Source: Ardenticatenales bacterium (lineage in GTDB: Bacteria > Chloroflexota > Anaerolineae > Epilineales > Epilineaceae). Taken from it: a stretch of DNA of 64,000 nucleotides. Positions 44,712 through 55,199 of this stretch are shown here, in pieces (the stretch's first letter is position 1; every line of letters starts with the position of its first letter). Under the pieces are notes generated by a model. That model made no database searches. It was given only the letters and a program-made list of their open reading frames with translations, and was not told where the DNA came from. Both the position numbers and the translations under genes were made by a program. Location of the stretch: positions 1-64,000 of the forward strand of contig JADYYS010000019.1 of assembly GCA_020853525.1 (NCBI GenBank). The letters run 5' to 3'.

Positions 44712-45558
44712 CGCCCGGCCCACCGACCGTCCCGTCCCGTCCCTCTCGCCTCGCCTCGCCGCCATCGCCGCCCACGTCCCGCCGGGCGCCCGCCTGGCCG
44801 ACATCGGCACCGACCACGCGGTCCTGCCCGTGGCGCTCGCACGCATGCGCCACGTGGTTGCCGCCGTCGCGGTCGACCTGCGGCCCGGAGCGGTGGCGCT
44901 GGCCAACCGCATGGTCGTCCGCCACGGTGTCGCCGACCGCGTTGCCGTCCGGCGTGGTGACGGCCTGGCGGCGCTGCGCGATGGCGAGGCGGACGTCGTC
45001 GTCATCAGCGGTCTCGGCGGGTCGACGATCGTGCGAATCCTGGCCGCCCAACCGACGACGCTGGACACCGTCGGCCGCCTCATCGTCGCGCCGCAGTCCG
45101 AAACTTGGCGCGTGCGGCGTTGGCTCATGACGAACGGCTGGGCGATCGTCGCCGAAGTCCTGCTGCGGGACGGCGCGCAGGACTATGAGATCGTCGTCAC
45201 CGAGCGGGGCGACCCGCGCGCCGCCTACCGCTGGTCGGGACGGCCGTCGCAGCTGCGAACGGCCAGCCTGCTGTGGCTCGGGCCGGTGCTGGCCCGGGCG
45301 GCCGAGGCGCATTGGCAGGACCGCTGGCGGCGTGCGGCCGATGATCGCGAAGCGCTGGCCGACCGTACGGCAGCGAGCGGGTCGACGAGGGCGATCCGGG
45401 CGGCGGTCCGGCACAGGCGGTGGGCGGCGCGGACGCGGAGGGCGGTCGATGCGGCGGAGGGAGCCGCCGAACGAGCGACCGAGGGATCGCAATCGAGATC
45501 GCCGACCGCGCCGACCGGGCTCCGAACTGCCGGGGATCGGGCCGCTGTCCGCTCCTGA
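44704..45558 (+). CDS. TrmK-like tRNA (adenine-N1)-methyltransferase
   Basis: 284 residues, ATG overlapping the ATPase end by 8 bp. ARLADIGTDHAVLPVAL is the SAM-binding motif characteristic of TrmK (m1A22 of tRNA), followed by AVDLRPGAV, ISGLGGSTI and LIVAPQSE. The C-terminal ~80 residues are basic, Ala/Arg-rich and poorly conserved. Its place at the end of a tRNA-queuine operon gives a second tRNA-modification gene in the same transcript. Confidence 0.8.
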   Translation: MADARPTDRPVPSLSPRLAAIAAHVPPGARLADIGTDHAVLPVALARMRHVVAAVAVDLRPGAVALANRMVVRHGVADRVAVRRGDGLAALRDGEADVVVISGLGGSTIVRILAAQPTTLDTVGRLIVAPQSETWRVRRWLMTNGWAIVAEVLLRDGAQDYEIVVTERGDPRAAYRWSGRPSQLRTASLLWLGPVLARAAEAHWQDRWRRAADDREALADRTAASGSTRAIRAAVRHRRWAARTRRAVDAAEGAAERATEGSQSRSPTAPTGLRTAGDRAAVRS

Positions 45559-45651
45559 TGCGGTTCGCCGCGCCGAGCCGCTACAATTCCGGTCGATCCG
45601 ACTCCGGTCGATCCGACGCACCTCTCGCCGCCACTGGATGTCCGAGCGCCA
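45559..45651 (+). other. Short gap with duplicated 15-mer
   Basis: Between the TrmK-like and clpS genes, TCCGGTCGATCCGAC occurs twice in direct tandem (about 45587-45616), preceded by TACAAT, a possible -10 element for clpS. No convincing -35 was found. Confidence 0.4.
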
Positions 45652-46002
45652 ATGCCGCCCCAACCTGAACGCCATCTCGAGCCGGAAGGCGATGTCGCAG
45701 TCCGGCCGCGGGCGAGGAAGCCGCGTCCGTGGCGCGTGATCCTGCACAACGACGACTACACGACGATGGCATTCGTCATCCACATCCTGCAGAGCCACTT
45801 CGGGAAGACGGCCGCCGAGGCGACGCACGTCATGCTCCAGGTGCACCACAAGGGCAGCGGCGTGGCCGGCATCTACCCGCGGGACGTCGCCGAGACGAAG
45901 GTCGAGGTCGTGACCGAGGAGGCGCGGACCAACGGGATGCCGCTGCTGGTGGAGGCGGAGCCGGATCCGGACGGGGGAGAAGATGGCAACGATGAACGCT
46001 GA
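45652..46002 (+). CDS. clpS: ATP-dependent Clp protease adaptor ClpS
   Basis: 116 residues. The core WRVILHNDDYTTMAFVIHIL and the AxxxMLQVHHKG…AEVx motifs define ClpS, which delivers N-degron substrates (Leu, Phe, Trp, Tyr N-termini) to ClpA. Asn-Asp-Asp of HNDD form part of the N-end amino-group site. The charged N-terminal tail needed for ClpA handover is present. clpA follows 116 bp downstream. Confidence 0.9.
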   Translation: MPPQPERHLEPEGDVAVRPRARKPRPWRVILHNDDYTTMAFVIHILQSHFGKTAAEATHVMLQVHHKGSGVAGIYPRDVAETKVEVVTEEARTNGMPLLVEAEPDPDGGEDGNDER

Positions 46003-46118
46003 GCGGGACGCGGGACGACGGTTCGCGGCGAGGACGACGGCGGTCCGGCCGGCCCAGATGGCCCATCGCACCGCCGCGGTCCGCTCGGCCGCGGCGCATT
46101 CGGCGGGTTGACGCTCCG

Positions 46119-48482
<2,364 letters not shown>

Positions 48483-48551
48483 AGCCCGAACCCCCGCCAG
48501 TCCCTATCCACCCCCTGTCCGCCCCCTATCCGACCGCCGCAGGCGTGAGAG

Positions 48552-48582
48552 AGCCCCGTCGCGGCAAAGCCGCAACGGGGCT
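48552..48582. terminator. Hairpin between clpA and tRNA-Ser
   Basis: AGCCCCGT-c-GCGGC / GCCGC-a-ACGGGGCT with an AAA loop forms a 13-bp stem with one mismatch. It lies downstream of both convergent units (clpA on plus, tRNA on minus). No long U run. Confidence 0.55.
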
Positions 48583-48586
48583 CGAG

Positions 48587-48673
48587 CGGAGAGGGCGGGA
48601 TTCGAACCCGCGATCCCTTGCGGGATACACGCTTTCCAAGCGTGCGCACTAGGCCAGACTATGCGACCTCTCC
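48587..48673 (-). tRNA. tRNA-Ser (GGA anticodon)
   Basis: 87 nt without CCA. Acceptor GGAGAGG/CCTCTCC with discriminator G, D-arm, anticodon arm CGCTTGGAAAGCG (loop anticodon GGA, decoding UCC/UCU), long variable arm TATCCCGCAAGGGAT, and T-arm GCGGGTTCGAATCCCGC. The long variable arm is the serine-type hallmark. Confidence 0.95.
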
Positions 48674-48735
48674 ACGCGACCGCTCCACGCGCGCCCTGGC
48701 GCGTCGCGACGCGGCGGCGAGTGTAGCACGGGGGG

Positions 48736-49794
48736 ATGTTGGCCGCCAACGCACCACCGCGCTATCCTCGCAACGTGCGCCCCACCCACCCTGCCCCCCC
48801 CCGCGTCCTCGGCTGGTACCCGCCGACGGCCGATCCGCTTGCAGCGGCCGACGGCCCCGTGCTCGTCGCGGTGTGCGGCGCGCACGGCAACGAGCCGGCC
48901 GGCGTGGAAGCGGCCCTGGACGTCCTCGCCGCGCTCCATGCTTCCCGTCCTCCCGCGCGCGGACGATTCGTGGCCGTGACCGGCAACAGGTCGGCGCTCG
49001 CCCGCGGTGTCCGCTACGTGGATGCCGATCTGAACCGGCTCTGGACCGACGATGCCGTGCGCGCCCTGTCCGATCACGGCGTGCGTTCCGCACGCGACGG
49101 TGCCGGCGACCTCGACGGCGGCGTGGAGGCGGCCGAGCAGTCCGACTTGTTCGCCACCCTCTCGGCGATCATGGGCGGCGGCGAGGCCCACAGCGGCAGG
49201 GTGTCGATCCTCGACCTCCACACGACGTCGGCGCCCAGCGCGCCGTTCGCCATCGCGCTGCCGACGACGCCGAACCGGCGGCTGCTGGCCGGCGTGCCGC
49301 TGCCGCTCGTCCACGGGCTCGAAGGCCGCCTAACCGGTACGCTCTCGTCGTGGCTGGCGCGTGCGGGCCACGCCGCGCTGTCGGTGGAGGGGGGCCGGCA
49401 CGGCGACGCATCGAGCGTGCGGCACCTCGTCCACGTCCTGTGGCTTGCCCTGGCCAACGGCGGCGTCCTCGATCGGCGGGATGTCGCGTGGGCGGCGAAC
49501 GCGGCCGCGTTGCGCACGGCCCGCGCCGGTCGGCCGGCCGGCGTGACGGTGGCCTACCGCCATCCGGTGGGTCGCGGAGACGGGTTTCGGATGCAGCCGG
49601 GGCTGGAGAGCTTCCAGCGGGTGCGCAAGGGCACGTTGCTGGCCGAAACGCATGCCGGACCCGTTACGGCACCGCTCGGCGGCGTGCTGCTCTTCCCGCT
49701 CTACCAAGGGCTGGGCGACGATGGGTTCTTCATCGCACGGCGGATCGATACGCGGTGGCCGCACGGCGCACCGCAGCAGGAGGGGCAGGTATGA
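48736..49794 (+). CDS. Succinylglutamate desuccinylase/aspartoacylase-family protein
   Basis: 352 residues. The zinc-carboxypeptidase-like motifs are present: GAHGNEPAG (HxxE), DADLNR and LDLHTTS, as in AstE/AspA proteins that cleave N-acylated amino acids; family-level call only. The ATG at 48736 follows GGGGGG; a GTG at 48775 is an alternative. The gene overlaps the vWA protein start by 4 bp (ATGA), linking the two in expression, for no obvious functional reason. Confidence 0.75.
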   Translation: MLAANAPPRYPRNVRPTHPAPPRVLGWYPPTADPLAAADGPVLVAVCGAHGNEPAGVEAALDVLAALHASRPPARGRFVAVTGNRSALARGVRYVDADLNRLWTDDAVRALSDHGVRSARDGAGDLDGGVEAAEQSDLFATLSAIMGGGEAHSGRVSILDLHTTSAPSAPFAIALPTTPNRRLLAGVPLPLVHGLEGRLTGTLSSWLARAGHAALSVEGGRHGDASSVRHLVHVLWLALANGGVLDRRDVAWAANAAALRTARAGRPAGVTVAYRHPVGRGDGFRMQPGLESFQRVRKGTLLAETHAGPVTAPLGGVLLFPLYQGLGDDGFFIARRIDTRWPHGAPQQEGQV

Positions 49795-51581
49795 CGGACT
49801 TCGAGCGCGCCCGGAGGCGCCGGCGACGGCATGGCGTCATGGGGATCGCGGCGGCCATCCTCTTGGCCGGCGGCGCCCCCCTGTTGTGGAGCGACCTCCG
49901 CGCGAGCGACGCGGCGCGACGCCCGGCCGCCGCCCAGAGCGACGGTCCGCGGCAGTGCGACGTCCGGCTGACGAAGACCGCCGCCCCGGCGCGCGTCGTC
50001 CTCGGGCAGACGGTGCTCATCACGCTCACGGCCGATGCACGCTGCGCCGACGTGGTCCGGCCGCTGCACGTGGCGTTCGTCGTCGACAACTCGATCGCCG
50101 TCGGCGGACCGAAGCTGGGGGCAATGCGCAACGGCGTCAACGCCTTCGTCGATACGCTCGACTTCACGACGTCGCGGGCCGGACTCGTGGTGTACCACAG
50201 CGTCGTCGAGATCCTGGCCGAACTCACCGCCGACCCGGAAGCCATCAAGGACAAGACCGCCGCGTTCTTCCCGCGGCTCGGCAGCAACATGCGGATGGGC
50301 CTGATGGCCGGCGACCTCATCCTGCAGCGCGGCAGCGGGTTGGCGGTGCGGCCGGATGTGAGCGAGGTCATCGTCCTCCTGGCCGGCAACGTGGACGAGG
50401 GCGATCCGGCGGCGCTGCTGGCGGAAGCGGACCGGATCAAGGCGCGCGGCGTCACGATCCTGTGCATCGGGGTCGGCGGGATGGCGGACTTCGACGTGCT
50501 CGGCCGGATCGCGTCCGGACCGAACCATGTCTTCACCGAGGCCGACAATGCGCTCCTGGCCGACGACATGCGGACGATCGCCGCCGGGATCGGTCGCGTG
50601 CGTCTGACGGGGGCGTTCGTCACCGACACGCTGCCGGCCGATATGTCCTTCGTCTGGGGCAGCGATGACCCGCCGGCCCGGCCGCGCGGCGCGGATCTGC
50701 TCTGGAACTTCGCGCTCTGGCCGTCCGAGGGCTTGACGCTGACCTACGAAGTGGAGCCGAAGGCGCTCGGCCGTCACGCCACGAACGTCGGCGCCGAGGT
50801 CGAGCTGCGCTTCGACCAGGGGGCGCCCAAACGGTATCCCTTCCCGGTCCCCGAGGTCGAGGTCGTCCTGCCGCCGACGGCCACCGCCACCGCGTCCCCG
50901 ACGCCGACCGCCTCGCCGCCGCCGACGCCGACGCCGGTGCTCCTCCCGGCGTACCTCCCCGTCGCGCTCCGCCGCCACTGCGCGCCCGATCTGCGCGGCG
51001 CGGACTTCATCGTCGTCATCGACACCTCGCTGTCCATGGTCGAACGGACGGCCGGCGAGCCCAAGCTGGCATGGGCCACGCTGGCGGCGAGCGCCTTCAT
51101 GGACGAGCTGATCCTGCCCGCCGATCGCGCCGGCGTCGTCGTGTTCAACAGCCAGGCGCGGCTGCTGCAGCCGCTGTCCGCCAACCTCGGTGCGCTGCAG
51201 TACGCGCTCTTGGCGCTGTTCAACCAGCTGGCCACCGGCACGCGCCTCGACCTCGGGCTGCAGCTGGCGGCGGACGAGCTGGCCGGCGTCGTGCCCGGTG
51301 GTTATCCGGGCCCGGTGCCGGTGCGCTACCTGGACCCCGAGCGCGACAAGGTGATCGTCGTCCTGACGGACGGCCAGACGGACCCGGAGCGAACGGCCGC
51401 CGTCGCCGCCCGGATCCGCGGCCAGGGCGTGACGATCTACACGATCGGCCTGGGTGATCAGGTCGACGGGCGACTGCTGGAACGGATCGCCGGCAGCCCG
51501 TCGCGCTACTTCCCGACGGCCGACGGGCAGGCGCTGGCCGACATCTATCGACAGATCGCGTTGTACAGGGGTTGTCCGTAA
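49791..51581 (+). CDS. Secreted protein with two vWA domains
   Basis: 596 residues. A basic N-terminus and hydrophobic segment (VMGIAAAILLAGGAPLLW) export it. A Cys-bounded beta domain (CDVRLTKTAAP… ADARCADV) precedes vWA domain 1 (about 90-270), whose MIDAS is altered (VVDNSIAV). After a PTPT linker and the motif AYLPVALRR comes vWA domain 2 (about 405-590) with an intact MIDAS (VIDTSLSM) and VLTDGQTDPE. The LP motif is therefore internal. Metal-dependent adhesion to proteins or surface assembly is inferred from the second domain. Confidence 0.75.
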   Translation: MTDFERARRRRRRHGVMGIAAAILLAGGAPLLWSDLRASDAARRPAAAQSDGPRQCDVRLTKTAAPARVVLGQTVLITLTADARCADVVRPLHVAFVVDNSIAVGGPKLGAMRNGVNAFVDTLDFTTSRAGLVVYHSVVEILAELTADPEAIKDKTAAFFPRLGSNMRMGLMAGDLILQRGSGLAVRPDVSEVIVLLAGNVDEGDPAALLAEADRIKARGVTILCIGVGGMADFDVLGRIASGPNHVFTEADNALLADDMRTIAAGIGRVRLTGAFVTDTLPADMSFVWGSDDPPARPRGADLLWNFALWPSEGLTLTYEVEPKALGRHATNVGAEVELRFDQGAPKRYPFPVPEVEVVLPPTATATASPTPTASPPPTPTPVLLPAYLPVALRRHCAPDLRGADFIVVIDTSLSMVERTAGEPKLAWATLAASAFMDELILPADRAGVVVFNSQARLLQPLSANLGALQYALLALFNQLATGTRLDLGLQLAADELAGVVPGGYPGPVPVRYLDPERDKVIVVLTDGQTDPERTAAVAARIRGQGVTIYTIGLGDQVDGRLLERIAGSPSRYFPTADGQALADIYRQIALYRGCP

Positions 51582-51624
51582 CCGACCCTGCCGGTGGTTC
51601 TATCCCCCGGCGTGGACGGGTCGA

Positions 51625-51653
51625 TTGCTGATCGAACGGCCGTGCGATATGAT
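51625..51653 (+). promoter_or_regulatory. Candidate sigma70-type promoter
   Basis: TTGCTG (51625-51630) and TATGAT (51648-51653) with 17-bp spacing lie in the 246-bp gap between the two secreted vWA genes. The leader before the start at 51828 would be about 165 nt; no structure was recognised in it. Confidence 0.4.
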
Positions 51654-51827
51654 CGAATGGCCGTTGGAACGAAATCATGCGGCACACGTGTCTCATGGTA
51701 CTGAGCGGCGAACCAGAGACGGTCGGCACCAGGGCGACCGTGCGGATGCGCCACCGCCGACCGAAGCGGCCAGGCAGCCGCGGCGGCTTTCAACGAACCC
51801 GCTGGGATGAGAAGGGGGAGGAACGAT

Positions 51828-53381
51828 ATGGAACACCGTTCTATGGCGCGACGCGCGCTCGGCGCCGCCGTGGTCGCGGCCGCCGTCGTCTTCGTGACGG
51901 CATCGGCGCACGACACCGCGCAGGCGGCGCCGAACCGGTTGCCGATGGCCGCGCGGCTCCTGCAGTCGCCGACGGCGACGCCGGATCCGGACCAGGTCTA
52001 CTACTACTTGGACGGCTACACGCCGTGCAGCCTGAAGGGCCACCACACGATCACGCCGCAGACCGTCGAGGAAGGCAAGACGGTCACCGTGAAGGTGGAC
52101 TATGAGTTCAACTGCGGCACGGAGGAGATCAAGCAGATCGACGTCGTGTTCGTCGTCGAGAACACCGGATCGCTCAAGTTGAACAACGTCCAGGGCAAGC
52201 AGCAGCCGCTCGACAACCTCAGGCAGGGCATGTCCAACCTGGTGCGCAACATCGACCCGACGAACGGCTCGCGTGTCGGTTTGGTGAAGTACGGTTGCGA
52301 CAACCACACCGACCCGCCGATCGGCAGCGGCCAGGAGCACTACGAGCGCTTCCGGTCCGCCGTGCAGGGGATGAACGGCAACCTGCCGGGTGGATCGAAC
52401 CCCGGCACGGCCCTGCGGCGCGCATCCGGTGAGCTGGCGGCCCTGGCCAAGCCGGATCCGTTGAACCCGCCGTCGTTCATGATCGTCATCGACGCCGGCG
52501 GTCAGCCGTGCGCCGGACAGCCGCGCCCGCAGACCGCCGACATCGCCGATGCGTGCGACGCCGCCAAGACGAACATGGCCACCGTCGTCCTCGTCGCCCT
52601 CCGGCCGTCCCAGGGTCGCCTCCGCGGCTGCAACACGCCGGGCTGGTACTTCCGCTCGTCGAACGACAACGGGACCGACCTCCCGGCGATCCTCGAGGAG
52701 ATCCAGGAGCGGATCTTCAAGGGCTCGCGGCCGTACCGGACCGCATATACCGTCTACCCGAACACCTATCTCTGGGGCTACGAGTTCGGCAGCGGCGTCC
52801 CGACGGAGCCGAACGTCACGTTCCCGGACCTGGCGTGGGAAGAGGACCTCGGCAACCGCCGCAAGGCCAGCTTCCGCTACGAGTACAAGATGCGCGCCCT
52901 CGAGGCATCCGCGCCGGCGTCGTGGGTGTCCATCGCCATTACGGATGGCGGGATCCCATCGCCGCTGATCCAGTTCCTGTACAACGACGGCACGAGCGAC
53001 CAGATCGTCGTGCCGGACACCAAGCTGTGCATCTTCCGCCCCGGCAAGGAAGCCGTGGACTGCGGGCCGTTCGTGAGTCAGGTACAGGGAACGGCCGTTG
53101 CCGGCACCGTCACGGCGCAGGCGTACAAGTCGCCGACGCCGTCGTCCGGCACGCCGAATGGGATCCCGACGGACGTTCCGGCGACGACCGAGGTTCCGAC
53201 CGAGGTTCCGACCGCGCTCGTCGCCACGAACACGCCGATCGGACCGGATCCGACGGACACGCCCGTGCCGCCGGACACCGTCACGCCCGTGCCGCCGGAC
53301 ACGGTGACGCCGGCGGTACCGACGTCCGCTACCGACAACAACGTCTACCTGCCTTGGGCGGCGCGGAAGTTCGGCTTCTAG
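51828..53381 (+). CDS. Secreted vWA-like protein with LP tail
   Basis: 517 residues from the ATG at 51828, preceded by GGGGGAGGA. Signal peptide ends near AQAAP. A Cys-bounded beta domain (TPCSLKGHHTI… YEFNCGTEE) leads into a vWA-like domain whose MIDAS is degenerate (VVFVVENTGSL, Glu for Asp). Several extra cysteines suggest disulfides. A PTEVPTEVPT and PPDTVTPVPPDTVTP linker (18-bp DNA repeat) precedes the tail VYLPWAARKFGF. Same architecture as the three other vWA-like secreted proteins here; probably surface-located. Confidence 0.7.
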   Translation: MEHRSMARRALGAAVVAAAVVFVTASAHDTAQAAPNRLPMAARLLQSPTATPDPDQVYYYLDGYTPCSLKGHHTITPQTVEEGKTVTVKVDYEFNCGTEEIKQIDVVFVVENTGSLKLNNVQGKQQPLDNLRQGMSNLVRNIDPTNGSRVGLVKYGCDNHTDPPIGSGQEHYERFRSAVQGMNGNLPGGSNPGTALRRASGELAALAKPDPLNPPSFMIVIDAGGQPCAGQPRPQTADIADACDAAKTNMATVVLVALRPSQGRLRGCNTPGWYFRSSNDNGTDLPAILEEIQERIFKGSRPYRTAYTVYPNTYLWGYEFGSGVPTEPNVTFPDLAWEEDLGNRRKASFRYEYKMRALEASAPASWVSIAITDGGIPSPLIQFLYNDGTSDQIVVPDTKLCIFRPGKEAVDCGPFVSQVQGTAVAGTVTAQAYKSPTPSSGTPNGIPTDVPATTEVPTEVPTALVATNTPIGPDPTDTPVPPDTVTPVPPDTVTPAVPTSATDNNVYLPWAARKFGF

Positions 53382-53427
53382 TCACAGCCCTCGGGCGTCG
53401 TCGGACGCTCGGTACACCGAACAGAAT

Positions 53428-53459
53428 GACGCCCGCGGTGCATAGGCACCGCGGGCGTC
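53428..53459 (+). terminator. Hairpin terminator after vWA-like gene
   Basis: GACGCCCGCGGTGC and GCACCGCGGGCGTC form a perfect 14-bp stem with loop ATAG, about 45 bp after the stop codon and just before the tRNA-Ser 3' end on the other strand. Likely bidirectional. Confidence 0.7.
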
Positions 53460-53470
53460 GTCGCTTCTGG

Positions 53471-53558
53471 CGGAGGGGGTGGGATTCGAACCCACGACGG
53501 GCTCACACCCGTACGCGTTTTCGAGACGCGCGCACTAGGCCAACTATGCGACCCCTCC
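53471..53558 (-). tRNA. tRNA-Ser (CGA anticodon)
   Basis: 88 nt without CCA. Acceptor GGAGGGG/CCCCTCC, anticodon arm with loop TCTCGAAAA (anticodon CGA, decoding UCG), a long variable arm (TACGGGTGTGAGCCCGT) and T-arm GTGGGTTCGAATCCCAC. Serine-type structure like the tRNA 4.8 kb to the left. Confidence 0.95.
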
Positions 53559-53639
53559 CGAACGAGGGGCGAGGATAGCACGGGCCGCGTTGCGGCGCCA
53601 AGCGTCGTGCAGGCGTCGCAACGCGGCCCGCACGTGCGG

Positions 53640-54419
53640 CTACAGGATCTGCTCCAGGAACTGCCGCGTCCGCTCGCTCTTCGGCGCCGTGAAGAACGTC
53701 GCGGGATCCGCTTCCTCGACGATCTGGCCGGCGTCCAGCAGGATGACGCGGTGCGCGACGGCGCGCGCGAAGCCGACCTCGTGCGTCACGACGACCATCG
53801 TCATGCCGCCCTTGGCCAGGGCCTGCATGACCTCGAGAACCTCCTTGATCATCTCGGGGTCGAGAGCGCTCGTCGGCTCGTCGAAGAGCATGACCTTGGG
53901 CGACATCGCCAGCGCGCGGGCGATCGCTACGCGCTGCTGCTGGCCGCCGGACAGCTGGCCGGGATACTTGTCGGCCTGCTCCGGAATGTGGACCTCTTCG
54001 AGCCGGCGCATCCCGAGCGCCCTGGCCGCGTCGGCGGCCAGCCCGAGGACGTGCATCGGCGCCAGCGTGACGTTTTCCAGCGCCGTCAGATGCGGGAAGA
54101 GGTTGAACTGCTGGAACACCATCCCGACCTCGCGCCGCACGCGCTCGACCGCCCGCGTGTCGCGCGTCAGCCGCGTCCCGTCGATGATCACGTCGCCGCT
54201 GTCGTGCGGCTCGAGCCGGTTCAGCGTGCGCAGGAGCGTGCTCTTGCCCGACCCCGACGGACCGAGGATGCAGACGACCTCGCCGCGGGCGATCTGCAGG
54301 TCGATGCCTCGGAGGACGTGGAACTTGCCGTACCATTTGTGCACGTCGCGGATGACGATGATCGGGTCGGTGGGGGCGGTCTTGGGCTCGGTCACAGGTA
54401 CGCTCACGGTTGTTCTCAT
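53640..54419 (-). CDS. Polar amino-acid ABC transporter ATP-binding protein (GlnQ-like)
   Basis: 259 residues, complete ABC ATPase: Walker [13 protein letters not shown]-loop [16 protein letters not shown], signature [15 protein letters not shown], Walker [15 protein letters not shown] and the switch [10 protein letters not shown]. The [12 protein letters not shown] and FNLFPH sequences are typical of the polar amino acid family (GlnQ/HisP). No permease or binding protein is encoded within the window, so it is an orphan or serves a transporter elsewhere. Start at the ATG 54419; GTG codons downstream are possible. Confidence 0.85.
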   Translation of the reverse strand: MRTTVSVPVTEPKTAPTDPIIVIRDVHKWYGKFHVLRGIDLQIARGEVVCILGPSGSGKSTLLRTLNRLEPHDSGDVIIDGTRLTRDTRAVERVRREVGMVFQQFNLFPHLTALENVTLAPMHVLGLAADAARALGMRRLEEVHIPEQADKYPGQLSGGQQQRVAIARALAMSPKVMLFDEPTSALDPEMIKEVLEVMQALAKGGMTMVVVTHEVGFARAVAHRVILLDAGQIVEEADPATFFTAPKSERTRQFLEQIL

Positions 54420-54574
54420 ACGGTGACTGGAGATCGGCCGGTCGGGCGGCACAGTGTAGTCGGGCGGGGGAGGAGCGCGCAACGGCGAACGTCCGACACG
54501 ATTGGCCGCCGCCGCCCGCGCCGGACTACCATGCGTGGCATGCCAATCGGCTGCCTTGCTCCGAGGAATGGACC

Positions 54575-55186
54575 ATGCATGCGATTCCGCAGCCGCGTCG
54601 TTCGCGCCGCTGGGCGACGGTCACGCTCATCTCCGCCGTTTGCGCCGCCTGTACGCCGACGGCCGCCGTGACCGTGCCGGCCGAGCCACCCACCGCCGTG
54701 CCGACCGCCGTGCCGGCCGACATGCCGACCGCCGTGCCGGCGACCGCGGCGATGGAGCCGACCTCCACCCCGGCGGCCATCGAACCGGCGTCCACCGCCG
54801 ACGGAGCGGCGGGCACGGCCATCAGTCCCACGAGCGTCGATGCGTGCAGCGATCCGCAGACGCAGGCGCTCGGCACCGGCTGGAACTTCGTCGTCGCCAC
54901 CGCGCCGCTGGCCGGAGAGCACGTGCAGCCGGGCTTTCGCCTGCGGGGCTGCGGGGACGTCTTCGAGGCCTCGTTCGGCTGGCGACTGCGCGACGCTTCG
55001 GGCGGCATCCTGGTGGAGGACTTCGCGATGATGAGCTGCGGCACGGGCTGCGTCGGCACGTTCGACCTGCCGGTGGCCTATCCGCCGGTCGCCGAGCCGT
55101 CGCTGGCCAGCCTCGAGGTCTACACGACGAGCATGAACGACGGCGCCGAGATGGTCCGCGGGATCATCCCTGTCATCCTGCACTAG
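54575..55186 (+). CDS. Lipoprotein with Gmad2-like domain
   Basis: 203 residues, GAGG before the ATG. Basic N-terminus, hydrophobic stretch and a Cys in VCAACTP that could be a lipobox-like site, though it is not a canonical LAGC. A low-complexity [17 protein letters not shown] region (repeat DNA) follows. The C-terminal 110 residues resemble the Gmad2 immunoglobulin-like domain of spore-germination and envelope proteins ([19 protein letters not shown]…, [17 protein letters not shown]). Extracytoplasmic, unknown partner. Confidence 0.6.
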   Translation: MHAIPQPRRSRRWATVTLISAVCAACTPTAAVTVPAEPPTAVPTAVPADMPTAVPATAAMEPTSTPAAIEPASTADGAAGTAISPTSVDACSDPQTQALGTGWNFVVATAPLAGEHVQPGFRLRGCGDVFEASFGWRLRDASGGILVEDFAMMSCGTGCVGTFDLPVAYPPVAEPSLASLEVYTTSMNDGAEMVRGIIPVILH

Positions 55187-55199
55187 CGCCACGCCGCCC

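Noticed and set aside
41823-45128. Minus-strand frame of 1101 codons
   Set aside because: Lies across the tgt-ECF-TrmK operon, whose plus-strand genes have conserved motifs and 1-8 bp overlaps; the antisense product is low-complexity Arg/Ala.
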